A stretch of DNA of 9,358 nucleotides, taken from positions 1-9,358 of the forward strand of contig SKZP01000609.1 in assembly GCA_007127275.1 (NCBI GenBank). Reading direction: 5' to 3'. The notes beneath the pieces are model-generated. The model was not told where the DNA came from. It worked only from the letters and a program-made list of their open reading frames with translations, and did no database searches. Each line of letters starts with the position of its first letter. Position 1 is the first letter of the stretch. Source of the stretch: Planctomycetota bacterium (lineage in GTDB: Bacteria; Planctomycetota; UBA8742; SKZP01). The position numbers were made by a program, and so were the translations under genes. Of this stretch, positions 1 to 7,574 are shown in pieces.

Positions 1-1
1 C

Positions 2-1903
2 GACCGCAGCTTCATTGCCGGAACCTGGGAATGGGACTTCACCGGCGACGGCCTCGTCGACAGCGAGGAGGAAAACCCCACCCATATTTATTATGAGCCC
101 GGCCTCTATACCGTCACGTTGACGATTACCGGCAACCTCGAAACCGACTCGAAGACGGTCGAGGAGTATATTGAGGTGCTTCCCGCGCCGGTCCAGATCG
201 ACGTCGACGCGAACCGCACCGGCGAGGTGGATCCCGGCTCCGGCGCGCCGGACAAGACCTCTTGGAGCGACGAGTACGGCGCCATTTTCGTCACCAACAT
301 TGATAATGACGCGAACAACCCCAATCCGTTCATGGATTTGAGCGACAATGTCGTCAACGGTCCGAACGACGTCTACGACCTCGCGCCGATCGTGCTGCGA
401 CAAATCCCCTCGGAGTCGGGGGTCAGTGCGGGTTCGGCCCGCGTCCGTGTGGGTCCCTCGAGTGCGGAGCCCCTGGTGCGGATCTTTCAAAACTTCGGCG
501 GCACCTGGACCATGGTGTACGACCCGCAGAACCCCGCCGACATCGACATCGACTTCAACGACTTGCTGACCGGCGACGTCGAGTTGGGGCTCGAGTCGGT
601 GGCGCGTCACGGTCCCGGCTGGGACGGCCGCGTCGATCTCACCTTCATCATCGACGACGACAACGGCCAGGAGGTGGGGCAGGACGAGGCGAGTCTCTGG
701 CTTGCGCCGTGGATCATGGCGAGCAACACCTGGCCCGTCGAGCAACTGATCATCGGCGACATTCGCAACGGAGGCCTCGACGACAACACCGCCCTATACA
801 ATTTGTGCCAGCAGGTATGCCAGCAGGCGGGGATTCAGTTTGTCTCCTACCCCGGGAGCCAATACCAGTGGGACCGCTGGATTCAGGACTCGCAGGAGCC
901 GGGCGTGATGCTCTTTCCCGGCCCCAACGACACCATCCGGCGCATGGATGTGACGCTGCAGTTGCCGCGCTACCGAGCCGCCGACGAGTGGAGCCGCAAC
1001 GAGCAGCCGGGGCCGGACTTCGGGGTGATGCCACGGTTCACCGCCCAAGCGAACGCAAGCAGCCTCGCCTACGGGGGCAATCTTGAGTTGGTCCCGCCGA
1101 CGCAAGACGACCCGTGGGGTCGCATCCTCTTTGGCGAGGCGCAAGACGGCGGCCTGGGTACGACCGTCACCGGCGAGCCGGGCGGGCACAATCCGCCGAC
1201 CTATCCGCCGGACTACCGCAATTTCCACAATGCCTCGGGTCCGAACGGCGGCATTCAAGGACCGGTGCAGTCAATCTCCAGCGAATGGCTCGCCGTGGGG
1301 CACATCGACGAGTTCTCCATGTTCGTCCCCGCCCCGGATTATCCGCGCGGCTGGGCGCTTCTGTATGCGGACGCCTACGGTTCGATCGACCGCATTCAGC
1401 AGATGCCCTCGAGCGAGGATTCGCGGCTCGTCTTCGAAGGGCGCACCTCCTCCGGCTACGAGACCACCGTCGGCGCGATCAAAGCCGACACCGCACTCGA
1501 GCAGTTCAACGTCGAGGTGCAAGCCCGGCTCGACACCATTCGGGACGACCTCGAATCCTACTACGGGCTCACCGCTGCCGACTTCGTCGAGGTGCCCGGG
1601 TCCTTTGACTCCGTCAATCAGTGGGGGGATGCGCTCGCCTACGCGCCTGGGGTCGTCAACCTGATGCCCGTGCCGGTGGCCGGTGGTGATATGCATTTCA
1701 TCACGCCGGATCCCGAAGGGCCGAGCGGCAACGACGTCTGGCGCCAGGACACCGAGGACGCGCTCAACTCGCTCGGGCCGAATAGCCAGATTCACATCCA
1801 TTTCGCTGACGTCTTCTACAGCTACCACCACCTGGCCGGCGAGGCCCACTGCGGTCTGAACACGGTGCGCACGCCGCCGGACCGCCGCTGGTGGGAGGAC
1901 TAG
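2..1903 (+). CDS. PKD-domain protein-arginine deiminase (PAD), 5' end cut by the window
   Basis: Likely secreted, calcium-dependent enzyme converting peptidyl-arginine to citrulline. The frame is open from base 2, so the N-terminus lies outside the window; residues here are counted from that codon (633 visible). Residues 1-60 form a PKD domain (WEWDFTGDG, NPTHIYYEPGLYTVTLT). Residues about 65-280 match the PAD middle domain, with a calcium-type VDANRTG (68-74) and APWIM. The catalytic domain follows: QWDRWIQDSQEPG with Asp296, LPRYR with Arg323 and Arg325, PGPDFG, NLE at 360-362, RILFGE, VGHIDEF with His434 and Asp436, and GEAHCG with Cys617. These match human PAD4 Asp350, Arg372/Arg374, His471, Asp473 and Cys645. 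The ending TPPDRRWWED resembles the animal C-terminus and carries no sorting tail. Export is inferred from the PKD domain, since the signal peptide is not visible. Family assignment is very secure; substrate is unknown. Confidence 0.95.
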   Translation, partial: DRSFIAGTWEWDFTGDGLVDSEEENPTHIYYEPGLYTVTLTITGNLETDSKTVEEYIEVLPAPVQIDVDANRTGEVDPGSGAPDKTSWSDEYGAIFVTNIDNDANNPNPFMDLSDNVVNGPNDVYDLAPIVLRQIPSESGVSAGSARVRVGPSSAEPLVRIFQNFGGTWTMVYDPQNPADIDIDFNDLLTGDVELGLESVARHGPGWDGRVDLTFIIDDDNGQEVGQDEASLWLAPWIMASNTWPVEQLIIGDIRNGGLDDNTALYNLCQQVCQQAGIQFVSYPGSQYQWDRWIQDSQEPGVMLFPGPNDTIRRMDVTLQLPRYRAADEWSRNEQPGPDFGVMPRFTAQANASSLAYGGNLELVPPTQDDPWGRILFGEAQDGGLGTTVTGEPGGHNPPTYPPDYRNFHNASGPNGGIQGPVQSISSEWLAVGHIDEFSMFVPAPDYPRGWALLYADAYGSIDRIQQMPSSEDSRLVFEGRTSSGYETTVGAIKADTALEQFNVEVQARLDTIRDDLESYYGLTAADFVEVPGSFDSVNQWGDALAYAPGVVNLMPVPVAGGDMHFITPDPEGPSGNDVWRQDTEDALNSLGPNSQIHIHFADVFYSYHHLAGEAHCGLNTVRTPPDRRWWED

Positions 1904-2033
1904 CAAGAGTGCCTGGACGCCGGTGGCTGAGCTAGGGAGCGCCGCCACAGGGAACGCCGCCGCGAGTTTCCGCTTGCCCCACCGCGTCCGCGCTCACCGG
2001 ACCCATCAACATGCACGTAGACGAGTTGTCGTT

Positions 2034-2041
2034 GGAAGGAG
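2034..2041 (+). promoter_or_regulatory. Ribosome binding site of the HEAT-repeat gene
   Basis: GGAAGGAG lies 8 bases before the ATG at 2050. It decides the start: the ATG at 2011 lies upstream of this site in the same frame, would put 13 extra residues before the signal peptide, and has no comparable purine tract. Confidence 0.75.
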
Positions 2042-2049
2042 CAAGAACC

Positions 2050-3273
2050 ATGACCGTGATGCAACGAACCTCGCCGTGGCCGCGTACCTGGGGCGTCGCC
2101 TCGCTCGCACTCCTTGCCGGACTCGGACTCGTCTGGTTCGGCGGCCCGGCCCACGCTCAGGAGGGGGCGGACGGCCTCGGCGAAGCGGAGGCGGCACAAC
2201 TGGACAGCGCGCTGCACGCCGCCGCGAACGTGCCGTCGGGCAATCACCCGGCGTACCTCGCCGCGCGGGACGCGGTGCTCGAGTTCGGCCCGGCGGCAAT
2301 CCCGCAGCTCGACGCGCGTGCCGCCGCCGAGCAGTGGACGCGGGAGAGCTGGCGCGTCGCCTGCGTCGCCGCCGTGTGCCGCAACCACCTTGCCGGGGAG
2401 GAGTTTGTGGAGTACGTCGAGCGCCCCTCGGGATTGGATCGCGAGCAGTACATGATGTTTCGCAAGCCGGTTCCCATGCCGGCGCGCGACTTCATTCGTG
2501 CCGGCAAACCGGGGGTGCCGCATCTCATGGAACGCTTCGTCTGGACGTTCGAGGAGTATCCGTACTCGCAGGAAAACGGCGAGGAGGAGCGCCACGCGCT
2601 GATGGAGGCGCTGCTGTATGTGCCGGGACGCGTCGAGGACCGGCGCGCGGTCGCCTTCCTTACCGAGGTGGCGACGGACCCGAACCGCGAGGCGCACTGG
2701 CGCGGCGCCGCCGCCCGCTCGCTCGGCCAGGCCGGGTCTCGCGAAGCGGCCGAGACGTTGCTCGAGTTGTTGCAGGATGAGCAGCTCGAATATGCGGCCC
2801 GCCACGGCGTGTTGCGCGGCCTCGGCCATACCTACACGGAGGCGGCGCTCGACGCGCTTTTGCGGGAGCTCTCCGCAAGCCTGGAAGCGACGGAGAGCGA
2901 AGAGGCGCAACAGGAGCGCTACGGCCTCCGCCTCGCCTGCATTCAAGCGCTCGGCACGCTGGGCAACTGGCTCGCCTGGCACCGGCGCTTTCCCGACGAA
3001 GCGGAGCGTGAAGCGAACCTGCGCGAGCGCGCCGCCATGCCGTTGGTTCGCCTGCTCGCCACGGACGGACGCACCGACTACGAGCGCCAAGAGATCACCG
3101 TCGCGCTGAGCGCCATTGCATTCGAGGGCAGCGTCGAGGCGTTGCAAAGGCTCGCCGCGCGAGACGGCCTCGAGGAGGACGTGCGCAACGCGCTCGAACG
3201 CGCCGCCCGCGTCGTCCCGCGCATGGTCGAGCGCCGAGCGCAGCGCCTCGCCCGCGACAACGCCGACGAGTAG
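2050..3273 (+). CDS. Secreted HEAT-repeat protein
   Basis: Protein of 407 residues with no enzymatic motif that I recognise. Residues 1-36 look like a signal peptide: basic start (QRTSPWPR), hydrophobic core (VASLALLAGLGLVWF) and an AHA-QE cleavage site after Ala36, so it should be exported. The mature part is almost all helical and rich in Ala, Glu, Arg and Leu. HEAT or PBS-lyase-like repeats are clearest at about 213-275 (AARSLGQAGSREAAETLLEL, then GVLRGLGHTYTEAALDALL) and again at about 292-375 (ACIQALGTLGNW, VALSAIAFEGSVEALQRLA). Such repeats form curved scaffolds for protein binding. It follows the deiminase by 146 bp and precedes the Hsp90 gene by 58 bp on the same strand, so co-transcription with the latter is likely. 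A role as binding partner of the secreted deiminase is possible but only inferred from position. Confidence 0.85.
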   Translation: MTVMQRTSPWPRTWGVASLALLAGLGLVWFGGPAHAQEGADGLGEAEAAQLDSALHAAANVPSGNHPAYLAARDAVLEFGPAAIPQLDARAAAEQWTRESWRVACVAAVCRNHLAGEEFVEYVERPSGLDREQYMMFRKPVPMPARDFIRAGKPGVPHLMERFVWTFEEYPYSQENGEEERHALMEALLYVPGRVEDRRAVAFLTEVATDPNREAHWRGAAARSLGQAGSREAAETLLELLQDEQLEYAARHGVLRGLGHTYTEAALDALLRELSASLEATESEEAQQERYGLRLACIQALGTLGNWLAWHRRFPDEAEREANLRERAAMPLVRLLATDGRTDYERQEITVALSAIAFEGSVEALQRLAARDGLEEDVRNALERAARVVPRMVERRAQRLARDNADE

Positions 3274-3331
3274 CGAAACCACACGGCAAGCGTGAGCCTC
3301 CGGATACACTCACTTGCTCTGAGCAACCTTC

Positions 3332-5236
3332 ATGCCGCGTTCCGACTCCTCGCAGGCGTTTCAGGTCAACCTCGACGGGATCATTGACCTGCTTTCGAAT
3401 CACCTGTACTCCGGCCCACAGGTGTTCGTCCGCGAACTGTTGCAAAACGCCGTTGACGCCATTCGCGCCCGAGAGGCGCATGCGAGGACGGACTCGGCCG
3501 AGGGCGCACAGGATTTCGGGCGCATCCGCCTCGAACTGATTCCCGCGCCGGCGGGCACGGATGGCGCCGCGGCGACGCTCGTCGTCGAGGACGACGGGAT
3601 TGGACTCGACGCCGAGGAGGTGCACGCGTTCCTTAGCACCATCGGTCAGTCGAGCAAACGCGACCGCGACCTCTCCTCGGTGCGCGAGAATTTCATCGGC
3701 CAGTTCGGTATTGGATTGCTGAGTTGTTTCATTGTCAGCGACGAAATCGTACTGATCACGCGCTCTGCCAGGGGTGCACCGGCACTGGAGTGGCGTGGCC
3801 GCAACGACGGCACGTATACGCTCAAGCAACTCGACGGGGATCTTGCGCCGGGGACGAAGGTGTACTTGCGCTGCCGCCAAGGGCGTGAGGAGTACTTCGA
3901 GCCCGAGCGGCTCGTCGAGCTTGCGCGGCACTACGGCGGGTTGCTGCCGTATTCCATCCGTTTCGTTCACGGCGAGCGGGAGGAGATGGTCAATGCCGAG
4001 CTGCCGCCGTGGCTGCGCAACGACCTTGCCAGCGGCGAGGAGGCGCACGAGGCGTACTTGGAATTCGGCGCGCGCATGCTCGGCGAGCAGCGCTTCTTCG
4101 ACGTGGTGCCGCTCCATGTTCCCATTGCCGGGCTCAAGGGAGCCGCGTACGTATTGCCGTTCGCCTCGGCCGCCGGGCGCCGCAGCACGCACCGCGTTTA
4201 TCTCAAGCAGATGTTCCTGGCGGAGGAGGCGGCGAACCTGTTGCCGGACTGGGCCTTCTTCGTCAGTTGCGTCGTCGACGCGCAACACCTGCGGCCTACC
4301 GCATCCCGGGAAGGATTTTACGAAGACGCCGCGCTCGACGAGACCCGCGAGGCGCTCGGCAAGACGCTGCGCAACTACCTGATCCGCCTGGCGGAGCACG
4401 ACCCGGAACGGCTGCGCGCGTTCATTGCGCTGCACCACCATTCCATTGGGGCCCTGGTGCTCGCCGACGACGAGGCCTACCGCATCTTTGCCGACTGGAT
4501 GCCCGTGGAAACGAGCCTCGGGCGCATGTCGCTGGGGGAATACCGCGCGCAGTTCGAGACGATGCGCTACGTCGCCAGCCACGACCAGTTCCGCCAGCTT
4601 TCGCCGGTGGCCGCTGCGCAGCAAGAGGCCATCATCGACGCTGGGTACGTATACATTCAGGAGATCCTCGAGCGGCTCGACGAACTCGACCCCGGAGCGA
4701 GCGTCGAAGAGGTCGACGCCACTTCGATCACCCAGCGCTTCGACGAGGTGGACAGCGCGGCCCAGCATACCTGCGAACGCCTGCTGGCTTGCGCACAGGA
4801 AGAACTCGCGCAATATGGCTGCGACGTCGCCGTCAAACGCTTTAAGCCGACGAGCATGCCGGTGCTCTACACAGTCGACGCGCAAGGCATGTTCTGGCGA
4901 AGCCTCGAGCAAACGCGCGAGCAATCCGACGGACTCTGGGCCGGTCTGCTCGGCGACCTCGCGGGCGCGCACGACGACATTGGCGGGGCTCCCGACCATG
5001 CCGCCGCCGACGAGGCGCACCGGTCGTCCTGGCGGCGCGACGCGGTGTTGTGCTTCAACCACGCCAACGAACTCGTGCAACAACTCGCGGCGCAAACCGA
5101 CGCCGCCGCCTTGCGCCTCGCGGTGCGCGTCCTCTACGTACAAGCGCTGTTGCTCAGCCACTACCCGCTGCGCCCCAGCGAGATGCAGTTGCTCAACGAC
5201 GCGCTTACCGAGATGCTGCACCGCGCCGCTACGTGA
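3332..5236 (+). CDS. Hsp90-family chaperone, HtpG-like but divergent
   Basis: ATP-driven molecular chaperone of 634 residues, close to the usual HtpG length (about 620-630), with no signal peptide, so cytoplasmic. The GHKL ATPase domain (about 8-215) has RELLQNAVDA with catalytic Glu35 and Mg-binding Asn39, VVEDDGIGL with nucleotide-binding Asp87, and the lid motif FIGQFGIG (121-128). The middle domain contains LRPTASREGF, whose Arg326 corresponds to the gamma-phosphate-sensing arginine of HtpG (LPLNVSRE). The C-terminal dimerisation region includes LCFNHANELVQQLA (573-586) and VRVLYVQALLL. The ATPase should be functional. The opening FQVNLDGIIDLLSNHLYS and the QNAVDA wording resemble, from memory, the second 'HSP90 family protein' type seen in actinobacteria rather than E. 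coli HtpG, so I give no symbol. The first ATG of the frame is used; its ribosome site is weak (GAG about 9 bases upstream). Confidence 0.93.
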   Translation: MPRSDSSQAFQVNLDGIIDLLSNHLYSGPQVFVRELLQNAVDAIRAREAHARTDSAEGAQDFGRIRLELIPAPAGTDGAAATLVVEDDGIGLDAEEVHAFLSTIGQSSKRDRDLSSVRENFIGQFGIGLLSCFIVSDEIVLITRSARGAPALEWRGRNDGTYTLKQLDGDLAPGTKVYLRCRQGREEYFEPERLVELARHYGGLLPYSIRFVHGEREEMVNAELPPWLRNDLASGEEAHEAYLEFGARMLGEQRFFDVVPLHVPIAGLKGAAYVLPFASAAGRRSTHRVYLKQMFLAEEAANLLPDWAFFVSCVVDAQHLRPTASREGFYEDAALDETREALGKTLRNYLIRLAEHDPERLRAFIALHHHSIGALVLADDEAYRIFADWMPVETSLGRMSLGEYRAQFETMRYVASHDQFRQLSPVAAAQQEAIIDAGYVYIQEILERLDELDPGASVEEVDATSITQRFDEVDSAAQHTCERLLACAQEELAQYGCDVAVKRFKPTSMPVLYTVDAQGMFWRSLEQTREQSDGLWAGLLGDLAGAHDDIGGAPDHAAADEAHRSSWRRDAVLCFNHANELVQQLAAQTDAAALRLAVRVLYVQALLLSHYPLRPSEMQLLNDALTEMLHRAAT

Positions 5237-5284
5237 CGCGGGATTCGAGGTTCAGATCCACCCCCCTCGTCGCCTTTGGGATTG

Positions 5285-5370
5285 CCAAGTCCACGGCAGG
5301 GGGCGCGGCCCATGCGAGGAATTCCCGTGCAACCGACAGGTGAAGCCCGTGGGCTTGTACCACGTTCCGA
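5285..5370. repeat. Inverted-repeat element between convergent genes
   Basis: The arms CAAGTCCACGG (5286-5296) and CCGTGGGCTTG (5347-5357) pair over 11 positions with one G-T wobble and enclose 50 bases. The right arm with its flank, AGCCCGTGGGCTTGT then CC and ACGTTCC, recurs at 8802-8828. The left arm CCAAGTCCACGG recurs at 6074 and, as CCAAGTCCACG, at 8950. It fills most of the 146 bp between the Hsp90 and acetyltransferase stop codons. It may slow or end transcription from both sides, but no T-run follows either arm, so I do not call it a standard terminator. Confidence 0.65.
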
Positions 5371-5382
5371 ACGGATCCCGGT

Positions 5383-5862
5383 TCAGAACTCTTCGGCTTC
5401 GTCGTTCGACTCGTAGCGCACCCCGGGAATGGGGTGCCAGCGGTAGCCGGCGACCAGCGGCTCGCCGTGCGGATCTTCCGTATCCGCACTGAGGATCACG
5501 AAATCCATTTGCTGCCAGAAGCTTGCGTAGCGCATCTCGGAAAAAACGAAGACCTGATTGCGGCTTTCCAACTTGGCGAGCAGTTTGGCAAGCAGCGTGC
5601 GCCCAATGCCCCGCCGCTGGTAGTCGGCGTGGGTGATCAGCCAGTGGATGTAGGCGTAGAACTCGCCGTCGCCGACGACGTTGGCCAGTCCGACAAGGCG
5701 CTCCCCGTCCCAGGCGGTGATGAGAATCTCCGAATGGGCCAGGGCTCTCATCAGCCGTTCGGGCACCTGGGCGTGCGGCCACTTCACGCTTTGGAACAAT
5801 TCCTGGACCTGGTCTTGGCTCAAGCCCGAGGCGGAGACGTCGGTGCGGTACTCAAGGGACAT
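5383..5862 (-). CDS. GNAT-family N-acetyltransferase
   Basis: Protein of 159 residues that should move an acetyl group from acetyl-CoA to an amine; the substrate cannot be read from the sequence. Motif A of the GNAT fold is clear: IHWLITHADYQRRGIGRTLL, with the pyrophosphate-binding Q/R-x-x-G-x-G at Gln82-Gly87, preceded by the LVGLANVVGDG strand pair. The later part, RYASFWQQMDFVILS, fits motif B, where an aromatic side chain packs near CoA. Length is normal for a single-domain GNAT. I chose the ATG at 5862 (MSLEYRTD) because the fold begins there. The frame stays open to 6255, but the extra 131 residues are low-complexity, Arg- and Cys-rich and unlike the domain. No clear ribosome site precedes 5862. 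It lies 469 bp from the PAP2 gene, so it probably has its own promoter. Confidence 0.85.
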   Translation of the reverse strand: MSLEYRTDVSASGLSQDQVQELFQSVKWPHAQVPERLMRALAHSEILITAWDGERLVGLANVVGDGEFYAYIHWLITHADYQRRGIGRTLLAKLLAKLESRNQVFVFSEMRYASFWQQMDFVILSADTEDPHGEPLVAGYRWHPIPGVRYESNDEAEEF

Positions 5863-6031
5863 AAGCGTTCGGGCGTATGCACTGTGTGGAAGAACCCATG
5901 CGAGCAACGAGACCTGGACATGCGCTCCCGCATCTCGTCCCCTAGTACAACATCCCTGCAAACGGCGCAATTGCCACCGCACATCAGCGCGCATCTCCCA
6001 TTTGCGGAACGGTTGCTGCCTAGCCCACGGC

Positions 6032-6053
6032 CTTTGCCCGCATGCCGGCAAAG
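6032..6053. repeat. 7-bp perfect inverted repeat
   Basis: CTTTGCC (6032-6038) and GGCAAAG (6047-6053) pair perfectly around the 8-base centre CGCATGCC. It lies about 280 bp downstream of the PAP2 stop on the minus strand. No T-run follows on either strand, so a classic terminator is unlikely. An operator or a decayed member of the nearby repeat family is possible. Confidence 0.5.
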
Positions 6054-6073
6054 TCGCGGTGATTCGTGTTTCC

Positions 6074-6100
6074 CCAAGTCCACGGGCTGCGGCTCGTGGG
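6074..6100. repeat. REP-like palindrome, CCAAG-type copy
   Basis: CCAAGTCCACGG is followed by a tight hairpin: CCACGGGC (6080-6087), loop TGCG, GCTCGTGG (6092-6099), with one G-T wobble in an 8-bp stem. The first 12 bases are identical to 5285-5296 and the first 11 also occur at 8950-8960. It belongs to the same family as the copies at 5285, 8783 and 8950. Confidence 0.65.
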
Positions 6101-6331
6101 TGGTTACCATGCACGTGTGGTGCCGCTGTAAGGAACAGGTCAGCAGGTCCCGAGGAGTGATCTCGCATCTTGGGTTGTGCGGGCTGGTCCGCGTACCGCG
6201 GCTGCGAACCGCGTGGCGAAGCGGGCGACGCCGGTGGACTTGGCTGCGCAAGCACTTCGCAGTTTGGAACGCATCATGCGGGGCGAGTGGCGCTGAAGTT
6301 GCTCGCCGGAAAGGAACGGCCGAGAACGGGC

Positions 6332-7417
6332 TTACGCGAGGGAGGCGCGTTTCCCGTTCGTTCCCTCCGCACCGCGTGTCGAGGGGTATCCGTACCGCGG
6401 CGTCGGCCAGGTGCTGGCGGGGCTTTGCAACGTCGGCTCCACCCGGGCGTCGGCGGCGGAAGGGCGCGGCGCTTGGAAGCGCGGCATCCTTCGTAGCGCG
6501 TACTCGAGCAGTCGCCAGCCGAGCACGTAGCCCAGGACGACAAGCGGCCCGGCCGCCCACGCGAGCGGCGCCCACTGAAGAATTGCCGCGACGACGACCA
6601 ACGGCGCATACGCAAGCAACGCCACCCAAAAAGCAATGTGCCTCGCCCACCGTCGCGGCGCGCGGTGCGGCAGAGGTTGCGGCGGCAGCCCCTCGGCGAG
6701 CCAGCGCACCCACCACTCCGGCGGCCGCTTGCGTCGCAGTCGCCACGCCAGCAGCCAACGAATCCCCCACAGCGCGAACAAGACGACGAAGATACCGAGA
6801 AACGCCCCGGCAACCAGGTCGAACATGAAGTGGTGGGCTCCCCAGGCGCGTGAGAACGAGGAGACCGCGGCGAAGGCGAACAAGTGCGGCGCAAGAAACG
6901 GAAAGTAGGCCGCCAGCGCGGTGGCCACGGCAAAGGCGAAGAGCGAATGCCCCGAGGGAAACGACTTCGAGCGCAGCAGCGGCCCGCGCGGATCGTCGAA
7001 CTCGACCCGGTAACCGAACGACTCGTTGAGCCACTCCGCGGGCTTCGCCTCGGGGGCGGCGCCGTAGCGCCACGCAGGCAACACGGACTCGTCCTGCAAC
7101 TCGAGCTGCGGCTCCATAAAGACCCACGCGGGCCGCGAACGGTCGGCCACATCCTTGAAGATACCGGTGACGCCCGCGGCCAGCGCAATGGAGAAACTGA
7201 TGATCAGGGCCCGCGACAAGAACACGCGCGGCAAGCGTGCCGAGTACCAGAGCGCCACGAGCACGAGGGGGTAGACCATAAACTCCCCGAGCGTGTTCGT
7301 GACGAGCATGAGGTTGTTCACCGCTTCGTGCAGCCGTTCATTCTCGGGCCGCAAGCCGGTGTAGAGCTTTTGCAGCAAGTGCTGGTCGAACCGAAGCAGG
7401 GTCTCGAGAAACGACAT
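6332..7417 (-). CDS. PAP2-superfamily integral membrane phosphatase
   Basis: Multi-pass membrane protein of 361 residues with all three motifs of the PAP2 acid phosphatase family: KDVADRSRP (Lys88 to Pro96), SFPSGHS with the catalytic His157, and SRAWGAHHFMFD with His196 and Asp200. Members remove phosphate from lipids such as phosphatidate, phosphatidylglycerol phosphate or undecaprenyl pyrophosphate; which one applies here cannot be told. Hydrophobic segments lie at about 36-58, 66-87, 158-175, 176-188, 197-225, 258-280 and 283-305. The 57-residue loop between motifs 1 and 2 is hydrophilic and Trp/Pro-rich. Two further helices and a disordered, basic 55-residue tail follow the catalytic core. 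I start at the ATG at 7417 (MSFLETLL); the frame is open to 7555, but those 46 residues are Arg/Ala/Cys-rich. It follows the heptose kinase gene by 157 bp on the same strand. Confidence 0.92.
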   Translation of the reverse strand: MSFLETLLRFDQHLLQKLYTGLRPENERLHEAVNNLMLVTNTLGEFMVYPLVLVALWYSARLPRVFLSRALIISFSIALAAGVTGIFKDVADRSRPAWVFMEPQLELQDESVLPAWRYGAAPEAKPAEWLNESFGYRVEFDDPRGPLLRSKSFPSGHSLFAFAVATALAAYFPFLAPHLFAFAAVSSFSRAWGAHHFMFDLVAGAFLGIFVVLFALWGIRWLLAWRLRRKRPPEWWVRWLAEGLPPQPLPHRAPRRWARHIAFWVALLAYAPLVVVAAILQWAPLAWAAGPLVVLGYVLGWRLLEYALRRMPRFQAPRPSAADARVEPTLQSPASTWPTPRYGYPSTRGAEGTNGKRASLA

Positions 7418-7450
7418 GCGGATGGGCGTAAAGAGGTGTGAACACGGACT

Positions 7451-7462
7451 CGCTGCGCAGCG
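7451..7462. repeat. 12-bp perfect palindrome upstream of the PAP2 gene
   Basis: CGCTGCGCAGCG reads the same on both strands and lies 34 bp upstream of the PAP2 start, in the 157 bp after the kinase stop. Position and symmetry would suit a dimeric repressor site, but GC-rich palindromes of this length also arise by chance. Confidence 0.3.
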
Positions 7463-7574
7463 ACCTGACAATCCAGCCACGCAACGGCGAGACGCGCAAC
7501 GGACAACGCGAGAATTCGCCGAGGCGACACGACGCGTGGCCGCTTGTGCGGGCACACCTCCACCGCAAGGCGGG

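Larger units (their letters stand above)
5863..6331. other. 469 bp gap without a credible gene
   Basis: This lies between the start of the acetyltransferase and the stop of the PAP2 gene. Open frames here are Arg- and Cys-rich overlaps without domain signals. It holds two clear palindromes (6032-6053 and 6074-6100) and a weaker CGCGG/CCGCG pair at 6197-6213. The acetyltransferase promoter should lie near 5863-5960, but I see no convincing -35/-10 pair. Confidence 0.6.

Noticed and set aside
3095..5221. A 708-codon open frame antisense to the Hsp90 gene, and a 469-codon one at 1900-3309 antisense to the HEAT gene.
   Set aside because: Both mirror well-supported genes in high-GC DNA, where stop codons are rare on the opposite strand. 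Their translations show no domain motif.
6193..6401. The direct repeat GTACCGCGGC at 6193-6202 and 6392-6401.
   Set aside because: Only 10 bases in GC-rich DNA, and one copy lies in the PAP2 coding end, so chance is sufficient.
5820..7127. A 435-codon minus-strand frame overlapping the PAP2 gene and the gap.
   Set aside because: Arg/Ala/Cys-rich with no motif, and it overlaps the PAP2 frame that carries all three family motifs.
7418..7555. An N-terminal extension of 46 residues on the PAP2 protein.
   Set aside because: Composition is Arg/Ala/Cys-rich and unlike the protein, and the first helical region follows the ATG at 7417. That start also lacks a clear ribosome site, so the choice is not certain.
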